This document shows, in pieces, positions 5,636 to 11,523 of a DNA stretch of 11,523 nt. The position numbers were made by a program, and so were the translations under genes. Positions within the stretch are counted from its first letter, which is position 1. Every line of letters starts with the position of its first letter. The notes below the pieces were generated by a model that was given only the letters and a program-made list of their open reading frames with translations, had not been told where the DNA came from and did not search any database. The DNA lies in NCBI GenBank assembly GCA_028293225.1, contig JAQGPE010000350.1, positions 1 through 11,523 of the forward strand, in the 5' to 3' direction. This stretch comes from Akkermansiaceae bacterium (GTDB taxonomy: Bacteria; Verrucomicrobiota; Verrucomicrobiia; Verrucomicrobiales; Akkermansiaceae).

Positions 5636-7342
5636 TCAGTCTTCGGAAGGACTCCACTCCTCCGCAGCGGCTGCCGCGAGGTTGAAGGCCTGTTCCAGAC
5701 CGACCATCTCGGAGGAAGGACGCAGGCTTTCGAAGCTGGCGCTCTCCTTCTTCACCTGGTCGTCGCTGTAGTTCACAGCCTTGATCGAAAGACCAATGCG
5801 GCGCTCCACCTTGTCGACCTTGATGACGCGGGCTTCGATCTCGTCGCCCACCTTGATGACGTCCTTGACCTTCTCCACGTGGTCTTCGCTGAGCTGCGAG
5901 ATGTGGATCAGACCGTCGATGTCGCCATCCAGGCTGACGAACGCGCCGAAGGACGCGATCTTGGCAACCGTGCCCTTGACCAGATCGCCGACCTTGAAGC
6001 GGTCGTCGATGCGGCTCCATGGATCGTCCTCAAGCTGCTTGAGACCGAGCGACACGCGCTGGTTGGCCTTGTCGATGGACAGCACGATCGCTTCCACTTC
6101 GTCGTTCTTCTTCAGAACTTCCGAAGGGTGGTTGATCTTGCGGGTCCAGGACATGTCCGACACGTGAACCATGCCGTCGATGCCTTCTTCCAGTTCCACG
6201 AACGCACCGTAAGCGGTGAGGTTGCGGACCGGGCCCTTGATCGTCGCACCGATCGGGTAGCGCATTTCGATCTCGTCCCATGGATTCGGATCCAGCTGGC
6301 GGACGCCGAGGGAAATCTTCTGCTCTTCCGTCGAAATGCCGAGCACGACGGCCTCGATGACCTGGTCGATTTCGAGCACGTCGCTCGGACGGGTGATGCG
6401 CTTGACCCAGGAAAGTTCGGAAACGTGAACCAGGCCTTCAACGCCACGCTCAAGTTCGATGAACGCACCGTAAGGAAGGAGCTTGGTGACCTTGCCCTTC
6501 ACGCGGTTGCCGATCGTGTACTTCCGCTCAATGTCTTCCCATGGATTGTCGGACATCTGCTTGAGGCCGAGCGACACGCGCTCTTTCTCGCGGTCCACGT
6601 CCAGGATCATCACTTCGACCGGCTGGCCGATCACGAGCATTTCCGAAGGGTGGTTGATCCGGCCCCACGACATGTCCGTGATGTGCAGCAGCCCGTCCAT
6701 GCCCTGCAGGTCCACGAACGCACCGAAATCGGTGATGTTCTTGACCGCGCCCGTCACCTTGTCGCCGACCTTGACGGTCTGCAGGAAACGCTGGCGAAGC
6801 TCGGAGCGCTCGGCTTCGATGACTTCGCGGCGGGAAAGGACGATGTTCTTCCGCTCGTCGTTAACCTTGACGATCTTGAACTCGTAAATATTGCCGACGT
6901 ATTCGTTGAGGTCCTTTGGCGGAATGATGTCCACCTGGGAACCTGGCAGGAAGGCTTCGACACCGACATTGACGGTGAGACCGCCCTTGACGACTGCCTT
7001 GACCTTGCCGCGAACGAGGCCGCCATCCTGGTAGACCTTGACGATCTTTTCCCAGTTCTGCTTGTGGGCTGCCTTCTCCTTGGAGAGGACGACCATGCCT
7101 TCATCGTTCTCGAGGCGCTCCAGAAGCACTTCGACTTCGTCGCCGATTTCGATCTCTTCATCCTCGAACTCGTTCGATGGGATGGCGCCCTCGGACTTGT
7201 AGCCGATATCCACGAGGACGACTTGCGGGCGGATCTCGATGATCGTGCCCTTGACGATGGTTCCTTCACGGAACTCACGGAACTTAGCGTCAATGAGATC
7301 GCTCAGTTCCTGGTTGGTATTTTCAAGCACTGCAGTGGCCAT
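5636..7342 (-). CDS. rpsA: 30S ribosomal protein S1
   Basis: S1 is the largest protein of the small ribosomal subunit. It binds single-stranded mRNA leaders and helps start translation. The 568 residues are close to the ~557 of the E. coli protein and contain six S1 (OB-fold) domains at about 26-93, 110-180, 196-266, 281-353, 368-440 and 455-527. The last four carry the classic G-x-V-x-x-x-x-x-[FY]-GAF[VI]-x-L pattern (DFGAFVDL, PYGAFIEL, AYGAFVEL, SFGAFVSL), the H[IV]S or HIT motif, and the linker form PW-x-x-I. The first two are divergent, as usual, because they dock on the ribosome. The start is the ATG at 7342 (MATAVLENTNQELSDL), and nothing recognisable is encoded upstream in frame. The leader lacks a Shine-Dalgarno sequence, as known for E. 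coli rpsA, where S1 represses its own translation. A strong terminator closes a single-gene unit. Confidence 0.97.
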   Translation of the reverse strand: MATAVLENTNQELSDLIDAKFREFREGTIVKGTIIEIRPQVVLVDIGYKSEGAIPSNEFEDEEIEIGDEVEVLLERLENDEGMVVLSKEKAAHKQNWEKIVKVYQDGGLVRGKVKAVVKGGLTVNVGVEAFLPGSQVDIIPPKDLNEYVGNIYEFKIVKVNDERKNIVLSRREVIEAERSELRQRFLQTVKVGDKVTGAVKNITDFGAFVDLQGMDGLLHITDMSWGRINHPSEMLVIGQPVEVMILDVDREKERVSLGLKQMSDNPWEDIERKYTIGNRVKGKVTKLLPYGAFIELERGVEGLVHVSELSWVKRITRPSDVLEIDQVIEAVVLGISTEEQKISLGVRQLDPNPWDEIEMRYPIGATIKGPVRNLTAYGAFVELEEGIDGMVHVSDMSWTRKINHPSEVLKKNDEVEAIVLSIDKANQRVSLGLKQLEDDPWSRIDDRFKVGDLVKGTVAKIASFGAFVSLDGDIDGLIHISQLSEDHVEKVKDVIKVGDEIEARVIKVDKVERRIGLSIKAVNYSDDQVKKESASFESLRPSSEMVGLEQAFNLAAAAAEEWSPSED

Positions 7343-7560
7343 TTGGTAGCAGGGTTAGGGTTGGTTGGTTTGGTTTCGCTTTCCTTCCGACATTGCCCCG
7401 GGTGGAAGACTGGCGCGCTACGGGGCTCCAACTGCGCGACAGCACTGAGAAAGATGAAACGGGGCGGCGAGGCTAGGCACAGCCACCTGCTTGGCAAGCG
7501 GAAAACGACCCTACAGAAAGGCGAAGTATCTGACTATCAGATCGCGCACCTGTAACCTTC
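7343..7560 (-). promoter_or_regulatory. rpsA upstream/leader region
   Basis: This is the non-coding stretch before rpsA. Immediately before the start, the mRNA would carry repeated AACC units (ACCAAACCAACCAACC, then CTAACCC) and no Shine-Dalgarno sequence. Such a C/A-rich, G-poor leader would stay unstructured and suits S1-dependent initiation or autoregulation. An inverted repeat lies further up at 7528-7542. I cannot name a -35/-10 pair with confidence. GATACT-like and TTGAGA-like hexamers occur near 7520-7565 but at poor spacing. Confidence 0.45.
7528..7542. repeat. Perfect inverted repeat ATCTGA-CTA-TCAGAT, possible operator
   Basis: Two 6-bp arms separated by three bases form a dyad in the divergent region between rpsA and the exported lectin-like protein gene. 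It lies some 185 bp upstream of rpsA, close to where an rpsA promoter could sit. It might bind a dimeric regulator, but chance cannot be excluded for arms this short. Confidence 0.35.
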
Positions 7561-7641
7561 TCAATTTCAAACACCCTCGCACCCCCTCTTTCCGACCGGC
7601 CAACCACCCGCCCTTGTCGAACAAAATTTCATGACAAAAAA

Positions 7642-7670
7642 ATGACAAACTTTCCCCAACCCCCTACGCT
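7642..7670 (+). promoter_or_regulatory. Candidate sigma-70-type promoter for the exported lectin-like gene
   Basis: ATGACA (7642-7647) matches five of six -35 consensus bases, and TACGCT (7665-7670) is a weak -10 at exactly 17 bp spacing. Transcription would begin near 7677 and give a leader of about 32 bases that contains the AGGAG at 7692. The surrounding DNA is AT-rich compared with its flanks. ATGACAAA is also found 11 bp upstream, at 7631-7638. Confidence 0.35.
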
Positions 7671-7691
7671 CGCCCCGAAGGAAAGCGTTAC

Positions 7692-7696
7692 AGGAG
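7692..7696 (+). promoter_or_regulatory. Ribosome binding site AGGAG before the exported lectin-like gene
   Basis: AGGAG sits 12 bases before the ATG at 7709, a slightly long spacing. It is the only plausible Shine-Dalgarno close to either candidate start and favours 7709 over the ATG at 7790, which is nearer to the signal peptide but has no such site. Confidence 0.45.
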
Positions 7697-7708
7697 CGAA
7701 CTTTCCCC

Positions 7709-10360
7709 ATGATGAATGTCATCGGGGATGGGTCGATCCGCGCTTTCTCGCAACCTGATAGTGGCACACCAAGTGCAACTGAAAATCCGATGATTCCTCA
7801 TATTCCCACCCAACCCCAGACCGGTCTCAACAAGAGACTTTGGCCGCTTAGCCTCGCTCTCGTCCTGGCGGCAGCGGGCTACGCCGACGCGGCTAACTAC
7901 CGCTACTATCGATTCACTCCGACCCAACTTGGCAGCGGCACCGCCGTGCAGTTCTCGGAGTTCGAATTCTATACCGGCTCCTCGACCCCCACTCCCACCA
8001 AGGTGTCCTATCCGACGGGCACAACGGTCACCAGTTCCTACACAGCTGGCGACGGCGGCACGGCGGACGGGAACGGCGTCAAGTCCGAAGGACCCTCCAA
8101 ACTCATCGACGGCACTACCGCCACAAAGTGGTACAACGGCGGTCTCAATGGCGTGATTTCCTCGGTCACGTTTGACGTGGGCGCAGCCGATCCGACCAAG
8201 ACTCTGAATGTCGACGGCTATCGTTTCGCCACGGCGAACGACTCCGCCGGCCGCAATCCGGTTTCCTGGAAGCTGGAAGGCAGCACGGACAACGCCACCT
8301 GGGTGGGCCTGGATATCAAGAACGGTTACACCTACACGACCGCGACGCAGTTCCTGACCTATACCTCGATCTTCGCGCTTCCAGCGGCTCTGCCACCCAA
8401 CTTCACGGCGTTCTCCCCTGGACGGGCGATCCTCAAAAACGGCGAGTCTTCGACCCTGAGCTACAGCGTCGAGAACACAACCTCCCTGAGCATCACTCCG
8501 ACGACAGGCGTCGACACCAATCCACCGGTTGTCCCTTCGGGCTCCCTGACGATCAACCCGGCGACCTCGCCGGTGCTTAACCAGGACACCGCTTACGTCC
8601 TGACAGCATCATCCACCCAGACGACGACCAAGGCGACGCAGAACTTTACGCTCCGCACCGTCGCAGGCGGTCCCTCCAGCTATGAGTTTATCCGCTTCAC
8701 CCCAACCAAGTCCGGCGGGGCAATTCAGATTGCCGACCTGCTGTTCTACAATGGCGACGAGGCCGTCACGGCCACGAGCGCCAATTACGATGGCGTCACC
8801 ACGCCCGATGTCGACCCGCAGGGTCCGAACATGCTGATCGACAACATTCCGGGAACGAAGTGGTACAGCGCCACGCTGCGGCCGGTGGTGATCGACCTCG
8901 GTGCGACGAAGACCTTCGACAACTACAGCTTCACCACCGGAGCGGACACCGCCACCTATCCGGGTCGCAATCCGCAGCGCTGGATCATGGAAGGTTCCAC
9001 CACCGCCGCCGGCCCATGGACGCTGATCGATAACGTCACCGCCTTCGATTACAACCTGCCTGCAGCCAACGGAGCCTTTGTTTCCGTCCCGCTTCCCGGC
9101 GCTTCGCTGACCCCGATCGTGACGCAGTTCTCCGCACTGCGGGACTCGTTCCTTCCGGACTCTCCGACGAGCATCCTCTACGGGGCGGCCGGTTCTCCAC
9201 GAGTCACGCTGCAGACTGGCGCCGGTGCTGAAGCCGAGTTGCCACAGGACATCAACACCGTGGACATCGCCCCAACGGCAAAGACGGTTTACACCTTCCG
9301 TGCCTATGCGGCTGACAACAACCCGACCAAGACCGTCGTCAAGACCCTGACGATGGACGCCAAGGCAACGGCCATCCCGGCGACGATCAACTACACGGAC
9401 TTTTCGCAGTCCAGCGACGTTGATTTCTCGCTTCTGGGAAACTCCACCTTCGTGAATGACTCCATCGCGATCCCGCTTCCCGGCGACGTGACCCGTCTGC
9501 GGGTCGTGCCTGATTTCGGCAGCGTGACCGGCGCCGCCTGGTTCAAGAACAAGGTGACCGTTGGAAACGGCTTCGACACCACCTTCTACGCGCAGCCAAC
9601 CACCTTCTCCCGTGGTTACGGTGCGGAAGGGGTCGCCTTCGTGATCCAGAACACCACTGAGGGCGTGGCCCAGCTGCCCATCGCGAACACCGAAAAAGGC
9701 CCGATCAACAATGCCTTCACGGTAGAGTTGTCGGCCTGGGATAACGGCGCGGTCGCTCCTGCCCTCCGCAACGAAGCCGCCGTCCGGGTCCTGAAGGGCA
9801 CTGCCGGCACGATCACTCCGCTGAAGACGGTCGATCTGTACACGTTCCCGGCGATCACGCCGTTCCTGTCCGCCAGCGGTATCCCAAGCCTCACCGGCAA
9901 TTACAGCGCGGCTCCCTACAAGGTCCGCGTGACGTTCGCCAGCGGCAAGCTGAACGTTTACTTCAATGACGTCCAGGTGATCACCGACTTCGCCACGACT
10001 CTGGGTGACGCGGTCGATACCGACGGCAAGGCCTGGGTGGGCTTCACCGCTCGTGGCGGTGGCAACACCGAAAACGCGGACATCACCAGTTGGACGCTGA
10101 CCTCGAACACGACGGCTCCGACCACGGATCTGAAGATCACGGCCTCGATGTTCGACTTCACGGCGAGCACCCTGCACCTGACCTTTGCGTCGAATTCAGG
10201 AACGTCTTACAAGGTGACCCACTCGGCCACCCTGAATGGAACCGACTGGATTCAGGCAGGCAGCACGGTGACGGCCACGGCCGCCTCGACCGACATCACG
10301 GTGCCGTTCATCAAAGGTGCGAAGGACTTCTTCCGTGTGGAAGTGGCCACTGCTCCCTGA
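7709..10360 (+). CDS. Exported modular protein: two discoidin-like, two Ig-like domains and an L-type lectin-like domain
   Basis: A secreted or surface protein, probably binding glycans. Residues 41-61 (NKRLWPLSLALVLAAAGYAD) form a signal peptide. Discoidin (F5/8 type C)-like modules lie at about 63-224 and 322-464. They share TKWYN/TKWYS and the paired GRNPVSWKLEGS and GRNPQRWIMEGS, so they are duplicates. Ig-like spacers follow each (about 226-320 and 465-552). Residues about 553-800 look like a concanavalin A/legume-lectin fold: GAAWFKNKVTVGNGFDTTFY, GAEGVAFVIQN, VRVTFASGKLNVYFNDV, AWVGFTARGG. The last ~80 residues (SGTSYKVTHSATLNGTDW to DFFRVEVATAP) resemble a C-terminal module common in Verrucomicrobial exported proteins. 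No PEP-CTERM tail is seen. The 27 residues before Met28 (ATG 7790) are unusual for a signal peptide, so the real start may be 7790. No catalytic domain is recognised. Confidence 0.9.
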   Translation: MMNVIGDGSIRAFSQPDSGTPSATENPMIPHIPTQPQTGLNKRLWPLSLALVLAAAGYADAANYRYYRFTPTQLGSGTAVQFSEFEFYTGSSTPTPTKVSYPTGTTVTSSYTAGDGGTADGNGVKSEGPSKLIDGTTATKWYNGGLNGVISSVTFDVGAADPTKTLNVDGYRFATANDSAGRNPVSWKLEGSTDNATWVGLDIKNGYTYTTATQFLTYTSIFALPAALPPNFTAFSPGRAILKNGESSTLSYSVENTTSLSITPTTGVDTNPPVVPSGSLTINPATSPVLNQDTAYVLTASSTQTTTKATQNFTLRTVAGGPSSYEFIRFTPTKSGGAIQIADLLFYNGDEAVTATSANYDGVTTPDVDPQGPNMLIDNIPGTKWYSATLRPVVIDLGATKTFDNYSFTTGADTATYPGRNPQRWIMEGSTTAAGPWTLIDNVTAFDYNLPAANGAFVSVPLPGASLTPIVTQFSALRDSFLPDSPTSILYGAAGSPRVTLQTGAGAEAELPQDINTVDIAPTAKTVYTFRAYAADNNPTKTVVKTLTMDAKATAIPATINYTDFSQSSDVDFSLLGNSTFVNDSIAIPLPGDVTRLRVVPDFGSVTGAAWFKNKVTVGNGFDTTFYAQPTTFSRGYGAEGVAFVIQNTTEGVAQLPIANTEKGPINNAFTVELSAWDNGAVAPALRNEAAVRVLKGTAGTITPLKTVDLYTFPAITPFLSASGIPSLTGNYSAAPYKVRVTFASGKLNVYFNDVQVITDFATTLGDAVDTDGKAWVGFTARGGGNTENADITSWTLTSNTTAPTTDLKITASMFDFTASTLHLTFASNSGTSYKVTHSATLNGTDWIQAGSTVTATAASTDITVPFIKGAKDFFRVEVATAP

Positions 10361-10391
10361 GCTGATTCCTGCTGACTGATTGATTCCTTCC

Positions 10392-10422
10392 AAGCCCGGC
10401 TGCGCAAGCGGCCGGGCTTTTT
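10392..10422 (+). terminator. Rho-independent terminator after the exported lectin-like gene
   Basis: AAGCCCGGC (10392-10400) pairs perfectly with GCCGGGCTT (10411-10419) around a 10-base loop and runs into five T residues (10418-10422). It lies 32 bases after the TGA. The minus strand lacks a T run after the stem, so it serves the plus-strand gene only. Confidence 0.92.
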
Positions 10423-10449
10423 CGTGCCCGGATCTCCGGGAGGCCGAAG

Positions 10450-10971
10450 TCAGATCAAAGGATCTTCGTCGTCCCCGGGCTCCGCAGAGATGAGCGGCTC
10501 GCGGCGCAGCGGGCCCGGAGTGAACAGGGCGTGAAGCTTGTCCCAGAAATCACCACCCAAGATGAAGAGGCTGGCGAGGAAGCCCGCATCGACGGCGACC
10601 TTCACCTGCCAGCGGAGCGGCGAGGAGTCCGGCAGCCATTGCGGATGGTAGGCCTGCATGTAGCAGGGAATGAGCGGCAGCAGGAACAGCCCCATGCCGA
10701 GGTAGTGGCGGATCTTCCCCACATTGCCCGCGGGCTTGATCTTGAGAAGCCAGCGCACCAGGACCGCTTTGAAGCGGTCATAGTTCTCCCGGCCCATGAT
10801 GGCGATGCCGATGAAGGTACCGGTCTCCGGGGCGAAGAACAGGACGCTCCAGAGTCCCGCCTTGAAGGAAGGCGACCAAGGCATCCAGGCAATCCAGGCA
10901 CTGGTGAAGAAAAGCAGGTTCCCGCCAACGGCAAAGGCGATCCCCAACTTGATGCGCGTGTTGGCCGTCAT
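10450..10971 (-). CDS. Multi-pass membrane protein, possibly of the 'transporter suffix domain' type (173 aa)
   Basis: From the ATG at 10971 the protein is 173 residues with about four hydrophobic segments: GIAFAVGGNLLFFTSAWIAW near residues 9-28, AGLWSVLFFAPETGTFIGIA at about 38-57, YLGMGLFLLPLIPCYM at about 91-106, and VDAGFLASLFILGGDFWDKL near 126-145. The last, with GGDFWDKLHALF, resembles the end of small membrane proteins that I recall being called transporter suffix domain proteins, whose function is not established. The tail is acidic (PGDDEDPLI). A GTG at 11016 is an alternative start, but its extra 15 residues look non-coding. No clear Shine-Dalgarno is seen. The gene begins 78 bases after the EF-hand gene ends on the same strand, so the two may be cotranscribed. 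A small GGCCT/AGGCC hairpin lies between them at 10999-11012. Confidence 0.75.
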   Translation of the reverse strand: MTANTRIKLGIAFAVGGNLLFFTSAWIAWMPWSPSFKAGLWSVLFFAPETGTFIGIAIMGRENYDRFKAVLVRWLLKIKPAGNVGKIRHYLGMGLFLLPLIPCYMQAYHPQWLPDSSPLRWQVKVAVDAGFLASLFILGGDFWDKLHALFTPGPLRREPLISAEPGDDEDPLI

Positions 10972-11049
10972 GAAGGGCGATTCAATTCCCTGGACCCCGG
11001 CCTGACAAGGCCGCACCGGAGAACCGCCGCCTCACTTCAGGAGGTACGG

Positions 11050-11523
11050 TCAGAACCCTCCGCGGCGACCGCGATTGCCGCCGCCACCCGCTCCGAAGGC
11101 GGCGCCGAAACCATCGACTCCGCCACCGCCATTGTTGTTGTTGCCGCGGCGGCGGGGCTGGCGGTCCGCCAGTTTCTCAGCAGCGGCCTTTTCCTCAGCC
11201 TGGTCGACCACGCCGTCCTTGTTGGTGTCCATGTCGTCGAAGCGGCGCTGCATGCGTCCCGTCAACTCGTCCTTGGTCAGCTTTCCGTCACCGTTCTTGT
11301 CCAGCCCTGCGAACATCTGGGTCGCGCGTTCGAGCCGCTGCTCACGGGTGGCCTGGCGGTTGTTGCCGGCGGCTGGAGTTGCGGGGGCCGGTGTCGCCGG
11401 AGGCTGCGCCTCACCCGCGATCGCAGCTCCGGCGTCGGCGGATGGGAGGGATGGTGGCACAGAGGGAGGCGGAGAAGGCTTTTTTTCGCCTACCGGCCTC
11501 AGATGGGTTTCCGCCGGCTTTGG
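11050..11523 (-). CDS. EF-hand calcium-binding protein with RGG-like tail (5' partial)
   Basis: The frame is open to the right edge (21 codons beyond the GTG at 11460), so the start, and probably a signal peptide, lie outside the window. The N-terminal visible part is Pro/Ala-rich low complexity (PATPAPATPAAG). Two canonical 12-residue EF-hand loops follow: DKNGDGKLTKDE and DTNKDGVVDQAE, each with Asp at 1, Asn at 3, Asp at 5, Gly at 6 and an acidic residue at 12. They should bind calcium. The C-terminus is basic and glycine-rich (RRRGNNNNGGGG and GNRGRRGGF), an RGG-type tail that may bind nucleic acid or polysaccharide. Such small EF-hand proteins are common in Planctomycetes and Verrucomicrobia and usually exported. 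The partner or role is unknown. The next gene in the same direction is a membrane protein. Confidence 0.9.
   Translation of the reverse strand, partial: PKPAETHLRPVGEKKPSPPPSVPPSLPSADAGAAIAGEAQPPATPAPATPAAGNNRQATREQRLERATQMFAGLDKNGDGKLTKDELTGRMQRRFDDMDTNKDGVVDQAEEKAAAEKLADRQPRRRGNNNNGGGGVDGFGAAFGAGGGGNRGRRGGF

Noticed and set aside
4788..6020. Minus-strand open frame (410 codons) across the repeat region into rpsA
   Set aside because: The left part translates the intergenic repeats, and the right part overlaps rpsA out of frame. It has no start signal or domain.
5879..7555. Long plus-strand open frame (558 codons) antisense to rpsA
   Set aside because: It mirrors the codon bias of rpsA, encodes no recognisable domain, and rpsA on the other strand is certain.
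8609..10177. Long minus-strand open frame (522 codons) inside the exported lectin-like gene
   Set aside because: It is an Arg/Gly/Val-rich shadow of a clear modular protein on the plus strand.
10999..11012. GGCCT-GACA-AGGCC hairpin as a terminator between the last two genes
   Set aside because: The stem is short and no T run follows on either strand. It could at most be a weak attenuator.

Overview
The window looks like a high-GC chromosome segment from a Verrucomicrobiota bacterium, probably of the Luteolibacter/Haloferula type. Three things point there: a large exported protein with discoidin-like, Ig-like and lectin-like modules; small membrane proteins that start with an NPYxPP-type motif; and an intergenic region full of short periodic repeats of a kind I recognise from Planctomycetes and Verrucomicrobia. 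The lineage is an inference from gene style, because no 16S rRNA or other decisive phylogenetic marker is present.

Left part (1-2700): the 3' portion of a large protein, open at the window edge, that looks like the regulatory and sensor half of a STAND-type NTPase. It has a winged-helix-like segment followed by an alpha-solenoid with 40-residue tandem repeats, five of them nearly identical in DNA. Directly after its stop codon, in the same frame, lies a decayed scrap of a type I restriction HsdR gene. Together they read as the edge of a degraded defence island. This part looks less GC-rich than the rest.

Middle left (2721-4659, minus strand): three small genes in one direction. One is a soluble charged protein and two are membrane proteins. 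The most upstream one has an in-frame amber codon at position 15, just after a typical NPYQPP start, and seems to end in a tail that includes an intergenic hairpin repeat.

Intergenic repeat zone (4660-5573): about 900 bp with no convincing gene. It holds two copies of a hairpin-plus-69-bp repeat whose stems differ but stay complementary. It also holds five clusters of 9-10 bp periodic repeats, all in one orientation, on a strikingly C-rich plus strand.

Core gene (5574-7342, minus): rpsA, encoding a full six-domain ribosomal protein S1, with a strong intrinsic terminator and an AACC-rich leader that lacks a Shine-Dalgarno sequence. A 366-bp divergent intergenic region separates it from a plus-strand 883-residue exported carbohydrate-binding-like protein (7709-10360), which has its own terminator.

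Right end (10450-11523, minus): a multi-pass membrane protein preceded by an EF-hand protein that is cut by the window edge. The two may be cotranscribed. Apart from this possible pair and the 2721-4659 cluster, the genes do not form one pathway.
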